Shown one piece after another: positions 1 through 8,865 of a DNA stretch of 64,000 nucleotides. The translations under genes were made by a program, and so were the position numbers. This stretch comes from Pseudomonas gingeri. Its GTDB lineage: Bacteria > Pseudomonadota > Gammaproteobacteria > Pseudomonadales > Pseudomonadaceae. The notes under the pieces were generated by a model, which was not told the DNA's origin, made no database searches, and saw only the letters and a program-made list of their open reading frames with translations. The DNA lies in contig NZ_JACAQA010000007.1 of assembly GCF_013385425.1 (NCBI RefSeq), positions 1 through 64,000 on the forward strand, read 5' to 3'. The number at the start of each line of letters is the position of its first letter. The first letter of the stretch is position 1.

Positions 1-475
1 CCCGCGAGATCCAGACCTTCTGGCCGTTGATCACGTACTTGTCGCCGTGCCTGACCGCGGTGGTCTTGATCTTGGTGGTGTCGGTGCCGGTGGTGGGCTC
101 GGTGACGCCCATCGATTGCAGGCGCAACTCGCCACTGGCCAGCTTCGGCAGGTAGAAACTTTTCTGCGCCTCGCTGCCGTGGCGCAACAAGGTGAACATG
201 TTGTACATCTGGCCGTGCACCGTGCCGGAGTTGCCGCCGCAGCGGTTCACTTCTTCAAGGATCACCGAGGCTTCGGCCAAGCCCAGGCCGGAGCCGCCGT
301 ACTCTTCGGGAATCATTGCCGACAGCCAGCCGGCGTCGGTCAGGGCTTTGACGAAAGCCTCGGGAAAACCCTTCTCTTCATCTATCTTGCGCCAGTAGGC
401 GGCATCGAATTCAGCGCACAAGGCGCGCACGCCTTCGCGAATGGCCTTGAGTTCTTCGTTGTTATTCGGATTCAT
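1..475 (-). CDS. Acyl-CoA dehydrogenase, partial (3' part outside window)
   Basis: This is the N-terminal 158 residues of an acyl-CoA dehydrogenase, an FAD enzyme that oxidises acyl-CoA thioesters to enoyl-CoA. The start is the ATG at 475. The visible part has the all-alpha N-terminal domain (FPEAFVKALTDAGWLSAMIP, then EEYGGSGLG) and the beginning of the middle domain with the FAD-binding stretch SMGVTEPTTGTDTTKI, running into KYVINGQKVWISR at the window edge. It lies 22 bp downstream of the itaconyl-CoA hydratase gene on the same strand. In P. aeruginosa the itaconate operon PA0878-PA0883 likewise has an acyl-CoA dehydrogenase (PA0879) right after the hydratase, so membership of that operon is likely. 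The exact substrate is unknown. Confidence 0.9.
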   Translation of the reverse strand, partial: MNPNNNEELKAIREGVRALCAEFDAAYWRKIDEEKGFPEAFVKALTDAGWLSAMIPEEYGGSGLGLAEASVILEEVNRCGGNSGTVHGQMYNMFTLLRHGSEAQKSFYLPKLASGELRLQSMGVTEPTTGTDTTKIKTTAVRHGDKYVINGQKVWISR

Positions 476-496
476 CGGGTGACGGCCTTTTTATTG

Positions 497-1324
497 TTAG
501 TCGAAGTGCACTTCAGCCTGCTGGGCCAGGCCGGCGGCGTTGCCGGCCCAGAGCTGGGCGACCCCGGGACTGAGGATCCGTCCGCCGACTTCGAAGGGTT
601 GTGGTGCGATCAGCGGGCGCACGCCGCGATAGGAAAAACGCCGCGGGGTCGCCTGGGGATTGGCCCGGCAGAACGCCCGCAGGTTCAGGGTGGCGATCAT
701 CGGACCGTGCACCACCAGGCCGGAATAGCCTTCGGTGCCAGTGACATAGGGGTAGTCGTAGTGGATGCGGTGGCCGTTGAAGGTCACGGCGCTGTAGCGA
801 AACAGCAGGGTCGGCGTCGGCTCCACGGCTTCGCGCCAGCCGCCCTCGATCAGGGCTTCGCCGCTGCTCTGCTTCGGGGGGGTGGGCTCGCGGTAGACGA
901 TGTCCTGTTCTTCGCGAATCGCCAGCCGGCCGTCCTGGGAGTATTCATGCCGCACGGTGACAAACAGCAAGGCACCGCTACGCCCCTGTTTTTCCTCGAT
1001 ATGGCTGATGGTCGACAGCCGGGTGGCATCGTGACCGGCACGCAGGTGCTCGAAGAACTCCAGGCGCCCGCCGGCCCACATACGGTTGCGATTGTCCGCC
1101 GGCGGCAGGAAGCCGCCACGGGCCGGGTGACCGTCGCCGCCCAACAGGCTCTCGGCCAGCGGTTCCTGGAAGAAACACCATTGCCACAGCGGCGGCAACG
1201 CCTCGCCATGGGCCGGAGCCGGTTCGCCGAAGGTCGCGGCAATACGCTTGAGCAGGTTGCGGCTCAATTGGTCGTGGGCTTCTTCGGTCCGTCCTAGCCA
1301 GGCACTCAGATCCGTTGCACTCAT
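497..1324 (-). CDS. ich: Itaconyl-CoA hydratase (MaoC/FAS1-type dehydratase)
   Basis: The 275-residue product matches the double hot-dog MaoC-like hydratases (FAS1-like dehydratase domain). The N-terminal half holds the PADNRNRMWAGGRLEF stretch typical of mesaconyl/itaconyl-CoA hydratases; the C-terminal half holds the hydratase signature RYSAVTFNGHRIHYD, with the catalytic Asn/His region, followed by YSGLVVHGPM. The known family role is hydration of itaconyl-CoA to citramalyl-CoA, the second step of itaconate degradation to pyruvate and acetyl-CoA. It is the first gene of the operon, faces away from a LysR regulator, and is followed by an acyl-CoA dehydrogenase, the same order as PA0877-PA0878-PA0879. 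The CoA-transferase and citramalyl-CoA lyase should lie to the left, outside the window. Confidence 0.82.
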   Translation of the reverse strand: MSATDLSAWLGRTEEAHDQLSRNLLKRIAATFGEPAPAHGEALPPLWQWCFFQEPLAESLLGGDGHPARGGFLPPADNRNRMWAGGRLEFFEHLRAGHDATRLSTISHIEEKQGRSGALLFVTVRHEYSQDGRLAIREEQDIVYREPTPPKQSSGEALIEGGWREAVEPTPTLLFRYSAVTFNGHRIHYDYPYVTGTEGYSGLVVHGPMIATLNLRAFCRANPQATPRRFSYRGVRPLIAPQPFEVGGRILSPGVAQLWAGNAAGLAQQAEVHFD

Positions 1325-1408
1325 GGAAGGTTTTCCCCTTGCCGGTTGTTGTCATGAACCGATGATGCAAGGTGCAGCCCGTTCCGAGAATTTGCATTTC
1401 TATAAGCC

Positions 1409-1431
1409 GGCGTTCAGTTATGCTGAACGCC
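1409..1431. promoter_or_regulatory. Probable LysR operator between itaconate operon and its regulator
   Basis: A perfect 9-bp inverted repeat, GGCGTTCAG / CTGAACGCC, with a 5-bp spacer (TTATG) lies in the 147-bp divergent region, 41 bp before the LysR start. It contains TCAG-N5-CTGA, which fits the T-N11-A pattern of LysR recognition sites. Its position suits both autoregulation and activation of the itaconyl-CoA hydratase operon. Binding is inferred. Confidence 0.6.
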
Positions 1432-1471
1432 AACGTCCTACCTGCACGCAGCCCCTGACCGGAGTCGCCCC

Positions 1472-2365
1472 ATGCATTTCGACCTGGCGGATCTACGCCT
1501 CTTCATTCATATCGCCGAATCGCCGAGCCTGACCCAGGGCGCCCGGCGCGCCTTCCTCTCCCCGGCTGCCGCCAGCGCGCGGATCAAGGCCCTGGAAGCG
1601 CAACTCGACACCCGCCTGCTGTACCGCGACAGCCGTGGCGTGGAAGTCACCCCGGCCGGCCAGCGCTTGCTGCAACATGCGCGGCTGATCATGCGTCAGG
1701 TCGACTATCTGAAGAGCGAGTTCACCAGCTACGGCGGCGATTCGGCCGGGCATATCCGTATCTTTGCCAACACCACGGCGGTGACCGAGTTTCTCCCGGA
1801 GGTGCTGGCCGGTTTTCTCTCCCAGCGTCCCGGGGTCACGGTGGACCTGCAGGAACGGCTGTCGCGGGATATCGTTCGTGGCGTACTCGACGGCACCACC
1901 GACATGGGCATCATCGCCGGTCCCGTGGAAGCCAGCGGCCTGCAGGTGATGCACTTCAGCACCGACCGCCTGGTGCTGATCATGCCGGTGGACCATCCAT
2001 TGGCGGCGCAGCCGTCGGTGACCCTCGGCCAGACCCTGGCGTTCCAGCATATCGGCCTGCATGAAGGCAGCACCTTGCTAAGCTTTCTGCGCGAGCATGT
2101 CGAACGGCTCGGCAAGACCCTGTCATTGCGTATCCAGGTCTCCAGCTTCGAAGCCATCTGCCGCATGGTCGAGGCCGGGGTGGGCATCGGTATCATTCCC
2201 GAGTCCGCCGCCATGCGGCACAGCCGGACCATGGAACTGGTGACCGTGGCGCTGGACGAGCCCTGGGCGATTCGCGAGCGCAGCATCCTGGTGCGCGAAC
2301 TCGAAGCCCTGCCCGGGACCATCCGCGCCTTGATCGCCACGCTGATGCCCAGTGCACAAACCTGA
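1472..2365 (+). CDS. LysR-family regulator of itaconate genes (RipR/ItcR-like)
   Basis: A 297-residue LysR-type regulator. The N-terminal winged HTH spans about residues 3-62 (ADLRLFIHIAESPSLTQGAR, then AAASARIKALEAQL), and the LysR substrate-binding domain covers about residues 90-295. LysR proteins bind as tetramers and respond to a pathway metabolite. It is divergent from the itaconyl-CoA hydratase gene, the same arrangement as PA0877 next to the itaconate operon of P. aeruginosa, so itaconate or itaconyl-CoA is the probable inducer. A candidate operator lies in the shared promoter region. The start is the ATG at 1472. Confidence 0.85.
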   Translation: MHFDLADLRLFIHIAESPSLTQGARRAFLSPAAASARIKALEAQLDTRLLYRDSRGVEVTPAGQRLLQHARLIMRQVDYLKSEFTSYGGDSAGHIRIFANTTAVTEFLPEVLAGFLSQRPGVTVDLQERLSRDIVRGVLDGTTDMGIIAGPVEASGLQVMHFSTDRLVLIMPVDHPLAAQPSVTLGQTLAFQHIGLHEGSTLLSFLREHVERLGKTLSLRIQVSSFEAICRMVEAGVGIGIIPESAAMRHSRTMELVTVALDEPWAIRERSILVRELEALPGTIRALIATLMPSAQT

Positions 2366-2497
2366 ACCGCCCGACAGTTTGGGTTGCACAAACCCCTGCT
2401 TCGGCGGCATTCTTGATGACATTCGACTGACCGAACTTTTCACCGCAGCCGCACTCAATCAGTGCATGGATCCACGCCCTTCCCGACAGAGACGCTC

Positions 2498-3418
2498 ATG
2501 ACTTCGAAGCTTGCACAACTCAAGCAATTCACCACCGTGGTCGCGGACACCGGCGACCTCGACGCCATTACCCGCCTGAAGCCGGTCGACGCCACCACCA
2601 ACCCTTCGCTGCTGCTCAAGGCTGCCGCGCTGCCAGGCTACGCCGACCTGCTCAAGGCCGCCGTGTCCCACGCCAAGGGCGATGTGGGCCTGGCCTGCGA
2701 CCATTTCGCGGTGTCCGTGGGCAGTGGCATTCTCAAAGTGATTCCAGGGCGGATTTCCACCGAAGTCGACGCACGCCTGTCCTTCGATGAAAGTGCCCTG
2801 CTGAGCAAGGCCCACCAATTGGTCGAGCTGTACGACAAGGTCGGCGTAGGCCGTGACCGCGTGCTGATCAAGCTGGCTTCGACCTGGGAAGGCATCCGCG
2901 CCGCCGAAAAGCTGGAAAAAGAGGGTATCCAGACCAACCTGACCCTGCTGTTCTCCTTCGCCCAGGCCGCGGCCTGCGCCGATGCCGGGGTGTTCCTGAT
3001 CTCGCCGTTCGTGGGCCGGATCTACGACTGGTACAAGAAGTCCACCGGCAACGAGTACAGCGGTGCCGACGATCCGGGCGTGCAGTCGGTCACCCGTATC
3101 TACAACTACTACAAGTCCAACGACTACAAGACCGTGGTCATGGGTGCCAGCTTCCGCAACCTCAACCAGATCGAACAACTGGCCGGTTGCGACCGCCTGA
3201 CCATCAGCCCCGACCTGCTGGAAAAACTGGGCCAGGACGAAGGCCAGCTGGAACGTCGACTGGTGCCGGGGGCCGCCGGTGAACCACGCTTGAACCTGAA
3301 CGAAGCGCAGTTCCGCTGGGCCTCCAACGAAGACGCCATGGCCACCGAGAAACTGGCCGAGGGTATTCGTCAGTTCGCCCGTGACCAGGAAAAGCTCGAA
3401 GCCCTGCTGGCTCACTGA
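2498..3418 (+). CDS. tal: Transaldolase
   Basis: A 306-residue transaldolase B, the pentose-phosphate enzyme that moves a dihydroxyacetone unit from sedoheptulose-7-phosphate to glyceraldehyde-3-phosphate in the cytosol. The substrate motif [13 protein letters not shown] is at about residues 31-43, and the Schiff-base lysine sits in [13 protein letters not shown] (K125). Length and sequence are normal for the class. An in-frame ATG 36 bp upstream (2462) would add 12 residues not seen in the family, so the ATG at 2498 ([10 protein letters not shown]) is preferred. It appears monocistronic, with a hairpin just downstream. Confidence 0.97.
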   Translation: MTSKLAQLKQFTTVVADTGDLDAITRLKPVDATTNPSLLLKAAALPGYADLLKAAVSHAKGDVGLACDHFAVSVGSGILKVIPGRISTEVDARLSFDESALLSKAHQLVELYDKVGVGRDRVLIKLASTWEGIRAAEKLEKEGIQTNLTLLFSFAQAAACADAGVFLISPFVGRIYDWYKKSTGNEYSGADDPGVQSVTRIYNYYKSNDYKTVVMGASFRNLNQIEQLAGCDRLTISPDLLEKLGQDEGQLERRLVPGAAGEPRLNLNEAQFRWASNEDAMATEKLAEGIRQFARDQEKLEALLAH

Positions 3419-3432
3419 TACGCCAATGACAA

Positions 3433-3475
3433 CCCGGGCAGTCGGTTACTCCTCTGCCCGGGACAACGCTCTTTT
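3433..3475 (+). terminator. Hairpin terminator after tal
   Basis: A 9-bp perfect inverted repeat CCCGGGCAG / CTGCCCGGG (3433-3441 and 3454-3462, 12-nt loop) starts 15 bp after the tal stop and is followed by a short T-containing run (CTCTTTT). It is a plausible intrinsic terminator with a weak U-tract. Confidence 0.55.
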
Positions 3476-3598
3476 CGAGTCCTCCTGCCACACGGCTAGT
3501 CAGCGACTCGCTTGATGCCTTTTCTCTCCTGACCCGGCCCGCCTCACCAGGCGTCAAACGCCTGTGGGGCGAACCGCTGGGCTGCTCGACCCGCACCG

Positions 3599-3799
3599 TC
3601 AGTTGGTGCGTTCGACGCTATCGGACGCCTGCTTGCCGGCCGCCACGGCCTGGGCCTTTTCAGCCTGCTGGTAATAGGCCATGGATGTATCACGGGCCGC
3701 GTCCATGCGGGCCATGACTTTATCACCGCCGCCTTCGGCCATCGCCGCGACGGAGGCGGTCATCAGGGTTACGATCAACAACGCTTTAAGGGATTTCAT
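3599..3799 (-). CDS. Small exported protein, possibly PtrA N-terminal-domain type
   Basis: A 66-residue protein with a clear Sec signal peptide: MKSLKALLIVTL, a hydrophobic core and the cleavage-like end AAMA before EGGGDKV. The mature part (about 46 residues) is charged and Ala/Gln-rich (MDAARDTSMAYYQQAEKAQA). Small pseudomonad proteins of this kind are often labelled co-regulatory protein PtrA N-terminal domain; I recall the resemblance but cannot verify it. It is alone between tal and a LysR gene, with the promoter region 3800-4004. A 7-bp inverted repeat (3548-3554 / 3558-3564) downstream may end the transcript. Function unknown. Confidence 0.7.
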   Translation of the reverse strand: MKSLKALLIVTLMTASVAAMAEGGGDKVMARMDAARDTSMAYYQQAEKAQAVAAGKQASDSVERTN

Positions 3800-4004
3800 C
3801 AGTCACTCTCCAATAGTTTGAGTTCGTCAGCACGGGTTCCGGCTGACTTGGGCTCATCCTATCGATCGGTGCATTTCAGCCTGTTCCCCGCAGGATGAAA
3901 TTTTTTACAGGAACATCAATTCGAGACGCGCCATCCCCGGAGCTGGATAAGCTCAAGTCAACGCCCTAGAATCGGCAAAGCATTGATTCTGGAAAAGAGA
4001 CAAT

Positions 4005-4901
4005 ATGGATCGTATCGACTGCATGCGCGCCTTCGTCGCCACCGTCGGCGCCAATGGCTTTGCCGCGGCGGCCCGGGCCATGGATGTGCCGCGCTCGAAA
4101 GTCAGCAAGCAGATCCAGGCGCTGGAAGAGGCCATTGGCGTGCAACTGCTGCAACGCACCACCCGCAGCCTGCACCTGACCGAAGCCGGCGCGGAATACT
4201 ACGAGGCGGCTCGCGAGCTGCTGGCGTCCCTGGATGAAACCGAACAACGGGCCCGCGACGGCGTCGGCGAACTGCGCGGCGTGCTGCGGGTCAACGCGCC
4301 CATGTCCTTCGGCCTGCGGCGGTTGGGGCCGTTGATCCCACTGTTTCACCAACAGCATCCGAACGTGGAACTGCAACTGGTGCTCAGCGACCAGCAAGTC
4401 GACCCGGTGCGCGGCGGCTTCGATGTCACCATCCGCATCGCCAGCCTGCCAGACTCGTCCCTGGTCGCCCGTTTGCTCGCTCCAGCGCCGCGCATCATGG
4501 TGGCCTCGCCGGCCTATCTGGCCCGAGCAGGCACACCGCAAACACCCAAGGACCTGACGGCCCACCAATGCCTGAACTACGGCTATCTGCAAAGCGGTGT
4601 CAGCCTGCAACTGAGCAATGGCAAGGAAACCCAGCGGGTCAATGTCACCGGCCCCCTGCATGCCAACAATGGCGACCTGCTGGCCCAGGCGGCACAAGCC
4701 GGCATGGGCATCGCCCTGCTGCCGGACTTTATCGTCGAGGACGCCCTGGCCGCCGGTACCCTGGTGCCGGTGCTGTGCGAGTGGCAAGCCCCGGCGATCA
4801 GCATCAACGCGGTCTATCCCTCGGCGCGCCGGGTGCCGCAGAAGACCCGGGCGTTTATCGAATTCCTGGTCAAGGCACTGGCGGTGGAAGTCACCGCCTG
4901 A
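4005..4901 (+). CDS. LysR-family regulator (CrgA-type)
   Basis: A 298-residue LysR-type transcriptional regulator. The HTH lies in about residues 1-60 (MDRIDCMRAFVATVGANGFA, SKVSKQIQALE, LLQRTTRSLHLTEAG), followed by an effector domain starting LRGVLRVNAPMSFG, typical of the CrgA/YafC branch with LLPDFIVEDALAAGTL near the C-terminus. No obvious target gene is divergent from it; the small exported protein at 3599-3799 is the only divergent neighbour, 205 bp away, and could be a target. The stop is only 3 bp from the convergent HD-GYP gene. Specific role unknown. Confidence 0.9.
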   Translation: MDRIDCMRAFVATVGANGFAAAARAMDVPRSKVSKQIQALEEAIGVQLLQRTTRSLHLTEAGAEYYEAARELLASLDETEQRARDGVGELRGVLRVNAPMSFGLRRLGPLIPLFHQQHPNVELQLVLSDQQVDPVRGGFDVTIRIASLPDSSLVARLLAPAPRIMVASPAYLARAGTPQTPKDLTAHQCLNYGYLQSGVSLQLSNGKETQRVNVTGPLHANNGDLLAQAAQAGMGIALLPDFIVEDALAAGTLVPVLCEWQAPAISINAVYPSARRVPQKTRAFIEFLVKALAVEVTA

Positions 4902-4904
4902 CCC

Positions 4905-6140
4905 CTAGGCGGTACTGAAGATCGATTGCTTGCCGATGGAAATACCCGACCACAGTTCGTCCAGGTGCTTGAATCCCCACTTCTTGACCGACTCCAGGCT
5001 GACAATCGAGTCCTGTTCGCTGACAACGGCAAGATCGATAACACTCTGGGCAATGGGCATTCGCAGCTTCGCGGAGTAGAACACCTTCACCCGGGGCGTC
5101 AGCAATGAATGCTCGTGTTGCTCCAGGACGATCCCCAGGCGACCGCTGTGCAACAGCACCAGGGCTCCCACCGGATAGATGCCGATGCAGCGGACGAAGG
5201 CATGGAAGATCTGCTCATCGAACTGGCCTTTCCAATCGGCCATTTTTCGAATGGCCTCGGCCGCCGTCCAGGCCTGCTTGCCATGTCGCTCGGAGGTCAC
5301 CGAGTCGTAGCTGTCACACACCGCGGCCATCCGCGAAAACAGGCTGATCTGCGTGCCGCAGAGTTTGTGCGGATAGCCGCTGCCATCGATTCGCTCGTGA
5401 TGATGCAGGCAGACATCCACCACCCTCGGGCTGAAATGGTGGGTGTCGAGAATCATCTTCGCGCCGATCTCCGGATGGTGGCGCAGGATATCGAACTCGG
5501 CCTCAGTGAGTGGCGAGGTTTTACCGAGCAACTCGGCAGGCACCATCATCTTGCCCACTTCGTGCAGGATGCCCGCCATGCCGGCCTCCTTCACCAGGCC
5601 CTCGGGCAGGTTCAGGCGGTAGGCCAGACTCATCATCAGCGCGCACACCGCCACCGAATGCATGTAGGTGTATTCATCGCTGGTCTTGAGCCGGGCCAGG
5701 CTGATCAAGGCGTCGGGATGGCGCATCAATGAATCGGAGATTTCCGCGATCAGGTGGGAGATCTGCTCGGGATGAACCGCCCGGCCCATGCGCAGGTCGC
5801 CGAACAGGCTCAGTACCGCGGCCTTGGTCCGGGCGCACAGATTCAGCGCATGGACCACCTCGTCGCTCATGGCAATCCGTGGGCGATTGCGTGGCCGCTC
5901 CTGCGCCGGAATCGCCAGTGCCTCGAGCTCCGGCGCAGCGGGTTCCCCGACCTCGACATCCAGACCCTTGTCGGTATCTATCCAGAGCGCGGCGAGGCCG
6001 GAAGCACGAATCTTTTGCAGATCCGTTTCATCATCCAGCAGAAAGTGACTGCGCCAGAACGGGTGGTCCATCCAGGAGCCACAGAAGGATTGCACATACA
6101 TGCCGACACGAAGCTCGCTCACCTGTATCTGTCTTAGCAT
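4905..6140 (-). CDS. HD-GYP-type protein with HE instead of HD (c-di-GMP phosphodiesterase family)
   Basis: A 411-residue cytoplasmic protein with an N-terminal DUF3391 domain (about residues 3-120) and an HD-GYP domain (about 145-330). Active HD-GYP enzymes hydrolyse c-di-GMP to GMP at a two- or three-metal centre. Visible motifs are H161 in YMHSVAV, ILHEVGKMMVP at 191-201, RHHPEIGAKMI, and HHHERIDGSGYP with GYP at 255-257. The metal-binding HD pair is H193-E194 here: Asp is replaced by Glu, so activity is uncertain. The start was set at the ATG at 6140 because AGGA lies 8 nt upstream; the ATG at 6149 (MSIMLRQ) has its AGG directly adjacent, too close for a ribosome site. Confidence 0.9.
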   Translation of the reverse strand: MLRQIQVSELRVGMYVQSFCGSWMDHPFWRSHFLLDDETDLQKIRASGLAALWIDTDKGLDVEVGEPAAPELEALAIPAQERPRNRPRIAMSDEVVHALNLCARTKAAVLSLFGDLRMGRAVHPEQISHLIAEISDSLMRHPDALISLARLKTSDEYTYMHSVAVCALMMSLAYRLNLPEGLVKEAGMAGILHEVGKMMVPAELLGKTSPLTEAEFDILRHHPEIGAKMILDTHHFSPRVVDVCLHHHERIDGSGYPHKLCGTQISLFSRMAAVCDSYDSVTSERHGKQAWTAAEAIRKMADWKGQFDEQIFHAFVRCIGIYPVGALVLLHSGRLGIVLEQHEHSLLTPRVKVFYSAKLRMPIAQSVIDLAVVSEQDSIVSLESVKKWGFKHLDELWSGISIGKQSIFSTA

Positions 6141-6193
6141 GATGGACATCCTGGTTTCTTGTCACACTCAAGCGCCTCCCCCCAGGGGCCTGG

Positions 6194-7816
6194 CTACAGT
6201 GAAAACCGCGCAATCAGGTGATTCAGGCCCCCGGCCAGTTTGGACAGTTCGCTGCTGGCAATCGACGTCTGGCTGGCGGCCGATGAACTCTGGATGGACA
6301 GATCGCGAATGCTCACCAGGTTGCGATCAACCGACCTGGCCACCTGCGCCTGTTGCTCGGACGCCGTGGCGATCAGCAGGTTCTTGTCATTGATATGGGA
6401 AATGGACAAGGTCACTTCCTTGATTGCCAGGCCCGTCTCATGGGCCAGCGAGCGGGTCACCCGGGTTTCTTCGCTGCTGTGGTTCATCGATTCAACAGCC
6501 TTCTTCGAGTCGACCTGGATGCCCTTGACCATCTGCTCGATTTCCTGGGTCGACTGCTGGGTCCGATGGGCCAGCGCGCGCACCTCATCCGCCACTACCG
6601 CAAAGCCACGGCCCTGCTCGCCGGCCCGTGCGGCCTCGATGGCGGCGTTCAACGCCAGCAGGTTGGTCTGTTCGGCGATGGAGCCGATCACGTCAAGCAC
6701 CTTGGCAATGTGCAGGGCTTGCCCGGCCAGGCCTTCTATATCGCTCTTGGTCTGTTCGACGCGGCTGCTCAAACGCTCGATGGAGTCGATGGTCTCGCCC
6801 ACACGGTCCTGGACGACCCGCGCCGAGCGCTCCGAAGCCTGGGTCGACTCTGAGGCCGAAACGGCATTCCTGGCCACTTCTTCCACGGCCGCGGTCATCT
6901 GGTTGACGGCAGTGGCAGCCTGATCGGTTTCGATGCTCTGCTGTTGAATACCCGCCGTCGACTCGTGGGTAATCGCGCTCATCTGCTCCGCCGCGGAAGC
7001 CAGTTGCCGGGATGAGTCGGCGATATGCTCGATGGTGTTCTTCAGACTCGAGCGCATGGCGGCGGCGACGGTCTGCAAGTCGGTGATTTCATCCCGTCCG
7101 CTGATCTCCACCTTGCTCTTCAGGTCGCCGTCGGCGATCTTCTGCATCGACAGGCGCAAGGCATTGATCGGCTGCGCGATGCTGCGGGTAAACAGCAGCG
7201 CCACGACGCAGGTGACCACCAGGGCCAGGACAATGAATATCAGGGTCAGCAGGAATGCGCTGTCATAGCTGGCATTCGCCACCTGCCCCGAGCGCCCGGC
7301 GCCCTCCTCGTTGATGCTCATCAGCGCTTCAATCGACGTCTGCAGTTTTTTCGCCGCTTCGCTGCTGGTGTCACGAATGAAATGGGTCATGGCCTCGAAG
7401 GACGCGGTCTGGCTCATGCCCACCAGTTGATCGAGCAGGTCCTGGTAAGTGCGCACATTCACGATCACCTGGTCATAACGCTGTTTTTCCTCGGGGCTGG
7501 AAACCATCGATGCGTATTTCTCGGTTTCCTGGCTCAGGGTGGTTTTCAGCGCGGCCAGTTTGTCGAGGGAGCTTTTGCTCTGGCGGTCGTCATCCATGAC
7601 GAAACGGCGGCCATCGAGTCGATAGAGCAACGCGGCATTCTGAATACGAGCGGCCTGGCGCACACTCGGCAACCAGTTCGCTTGCAACTCCAGGGAGGCA
7701 TCGTGGATTTCTTTCATACGGTACAGCGAGGTCAGCCCGAGGCTGATCAGCAGCAGACAGATCAGCCCGAAACCGAGCAGGGATCTGGAAGTCAACCTGA
7801 TGTTCCTTGTTTTCAT
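6194..7816 (-). CDS. Methyl-accepting chemotaxis protein
   Basis: A 540-residue inner-membrane chemoreceptor. TM1 is about residues 12-32, a four-helix-bundle-like periplasmic sensor about 33-186, TM2 about 187-209, HAMP about 210-262, then a long coiled-coil signalling domain whose hairpin tip contains [20 protein letters not shown] and [12 protein letters not shown], the CheA/CheW contact region. It ends in HLIARFSL without a CheR-tethering pentapeptide. The start at 7816 (MKTRNIRL) has GGAG 7 nt upstream; an upstream in-frame start at 7852 would add 12 residues. It lies 53 bp upstream of the HD-GYP gene on the same strand and could be co-transcribed. Ligand unknown. Confidence 0.95.
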   Translation of the reverse strand: MKTRNIRLTSRSLLGFGLICLLLISLGLTSLYRMKEIHDASLELQANWLPSVRQAARIQNAALLYRLDGRRFVMDDDRQSKSSLDKLAALKTTLSQETEKYASMVSSPEEKQRYDQVIVNVRTYQDLLDQLVGMSQTASFEAMTHFIRDTSSEAAKKLQTSIEALMSINEEGAGRSGQVANASYDSAFLLTLIFIVLALVVTCVVALLFTRSIAQPINALRLSMQKIADGDLKSKVEISGRDEITDLQTVAAAMRSSLKNTIEHIADSSRQLASAAEQMSAITHESTAGIQQQSIETDQAATAVNQMTAAVEEVARNAVSASESTQASERSARVVQDRVGETIDSIERLSSRVEQTKSDIEGLAGQALHIAKVLDVIGSIAEQTNLLALNAAIEAARAGEQGRGFAVVADEVRALAHRTQQSTQEIEQMVKGIQVDSKKAVESMNHSSEETRVTRSLAHETGLAIKEVTLSISHINDKNLLIATASEQQAQVARSVDRNLVSIRDLSIQSSSAASQTSIASSELSKLAGGLNHLIARFSL

Positions 7817-7908
7817 GAAACTACTCCGAGGCCAGGCTGCTTGAGCGTTCAAATGCGGCGGACGCCATCACTGCACCAGTGTAGTACGTCCCCCGCAAAA
7901 GATCGGTC

Positions 7909-8622
7909 TCAGCGCTCGCGCGGCATCAGGTCCCGATCAACAAGTTTACGAAACTCTATGGACAGGCCTTTGTGCCCATTGCCATCCAGGCTAATCCCCA
8001 TACTTCCGACATGAGTGATCTGATCTTTCTGGTAAGTCTCACCTGACAATTGATAGACATGCCCTGGCCGAACTTGACAGTGGGCGTATTTTATTTCGAA
8101 CTGACTTCCTGTTTTTCGACTCATGTCCATAATGATCGGCTGTGCGGGATCAGTGACATCCATCAGTTTGACCACCGTCACCCGATCTGGATCACGAGCT
8201 TCCCGGGTTGTCCAATCGCCAGTGCCCTCAAGAACCACCAGCCGGGTAACCGCCGCGGGAGGCGGACTGGTCCTGGGATCCACGCGAATGACGATACCCC
8301 TTTGATCCTGATCACCCAGTGTCACCGGGTGGTGTCCCTCATGGGTAAGCGTGTCGCCGAAATACACTCGGCTGAACAGTTCATAGCGGCCCCTGGCCTG
8401 TCTTTGGCACAACGCGTATTTGACACTGAACAGCACGCCCTTTTGCCGGCTCGTATCCAGCGTCACCGGTTGATCGGGGTGAGTCAGATCGCGCAAGGTC
8501 ACTACCGTAACAAGATCAGGGCCGGGTACTTTATGAGTGGCCAGGTCGCTGACGTTGGGGATATCGTTCCTGCCCTCAAGCAGGATAAGCGCGGTGTTGC
8601 TGACGGGGGCGTCGGTATTCAT
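7909..8622 (-). CDS. Uncharacterised cytoplasmic protein of two tandem homologous domains
   Basis: A 237-residue protein without signal peptide or membrane segment. Residues about 12-115 and 127-225 are two copies of one domain: for example VTVVTLRDLTHPDQPVTLD against VTVVKLMDVTDPAQPIIMD, then FSVKYALCQ against FEIKYAHCQ, each beginning with L-(I/V)-x-LEG. The pattern (V-T-V-x-L-x-D-hxxxxxP then Y/F-rich strands) recalls the YbaY/YscW beta-sandwich lipoprotein fold, but without lipobox; this is an inference from pattern only. The start at 8622 has GAGAG upstream. It is flanked by the chemoreceptor and a phosphatase gene, with no clear operon. I do not recognise a function. Confidence 0.75.
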   Translation of the reverse strand: MNTDAPVSNTALILLEGRNDIPNVSDLATHKVPGPDLVTVVTLRDLTHPDQPVTLDTSRQKGVLFSVKYALCQRQARGRYELFSRVYFGDTLTHEGHHPVTLGDQDQRGIVIRVDPRTSPPPAAVTRLVVLEGTGDWTTREARDPDRVTVVKLMDVTDPAQPIIMDMSRKTGSQFEIKYAHCQVRPGHVYQLSGETYQKDQITHVGSMGISLDGNGHKGLSIEFRKLVDRDLMPRER

Positions 8623-8827
8623 AAAACGACTCTCGATAAATAGAAAAACCGGTTGATGACCTCACGGCAAGTCACATCACTTGCGTTCGAGAAATCACTG
8701 TAACAACGGTCAATCGAGGAAAAGTCGTAGAGGGATAGTGCACGTTGAACGGAATGTTGAAGAGTGCGCAACAACTGACTTGCGACCCTGGACGGCGCCC
8801 GGATCAACAACCCAGATAACCGCGCGA

Positions 8828-8856
8828 CTCGCGGGCGACCTTGCGCCACCCGCGAG
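8828..8856 (-). terminator. Hairpin downstream of HAD phosphatase gene
   Basis: The inverted repeat CTCGCGGG (8828-8835) / CCCGCGAG (8849-8856) begins 10 bp past the stop codon of the phosphatase gene. There is no strong U-tract. The rest of 8623-8827 shows no gene I can support and should hold the promoter of the tandem-domain gene. Confidence 0.4.
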
Positions 8857-8865
8857 CCGACGGAC

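Noticed and set aside
8619..8849. A 76-residue minus-strand frame between the tandem-domain gene and the phosphatase gene
   Set aside because: No recognisable motif or ribosome site; overlaps the promoter of the tandem-domain gene.
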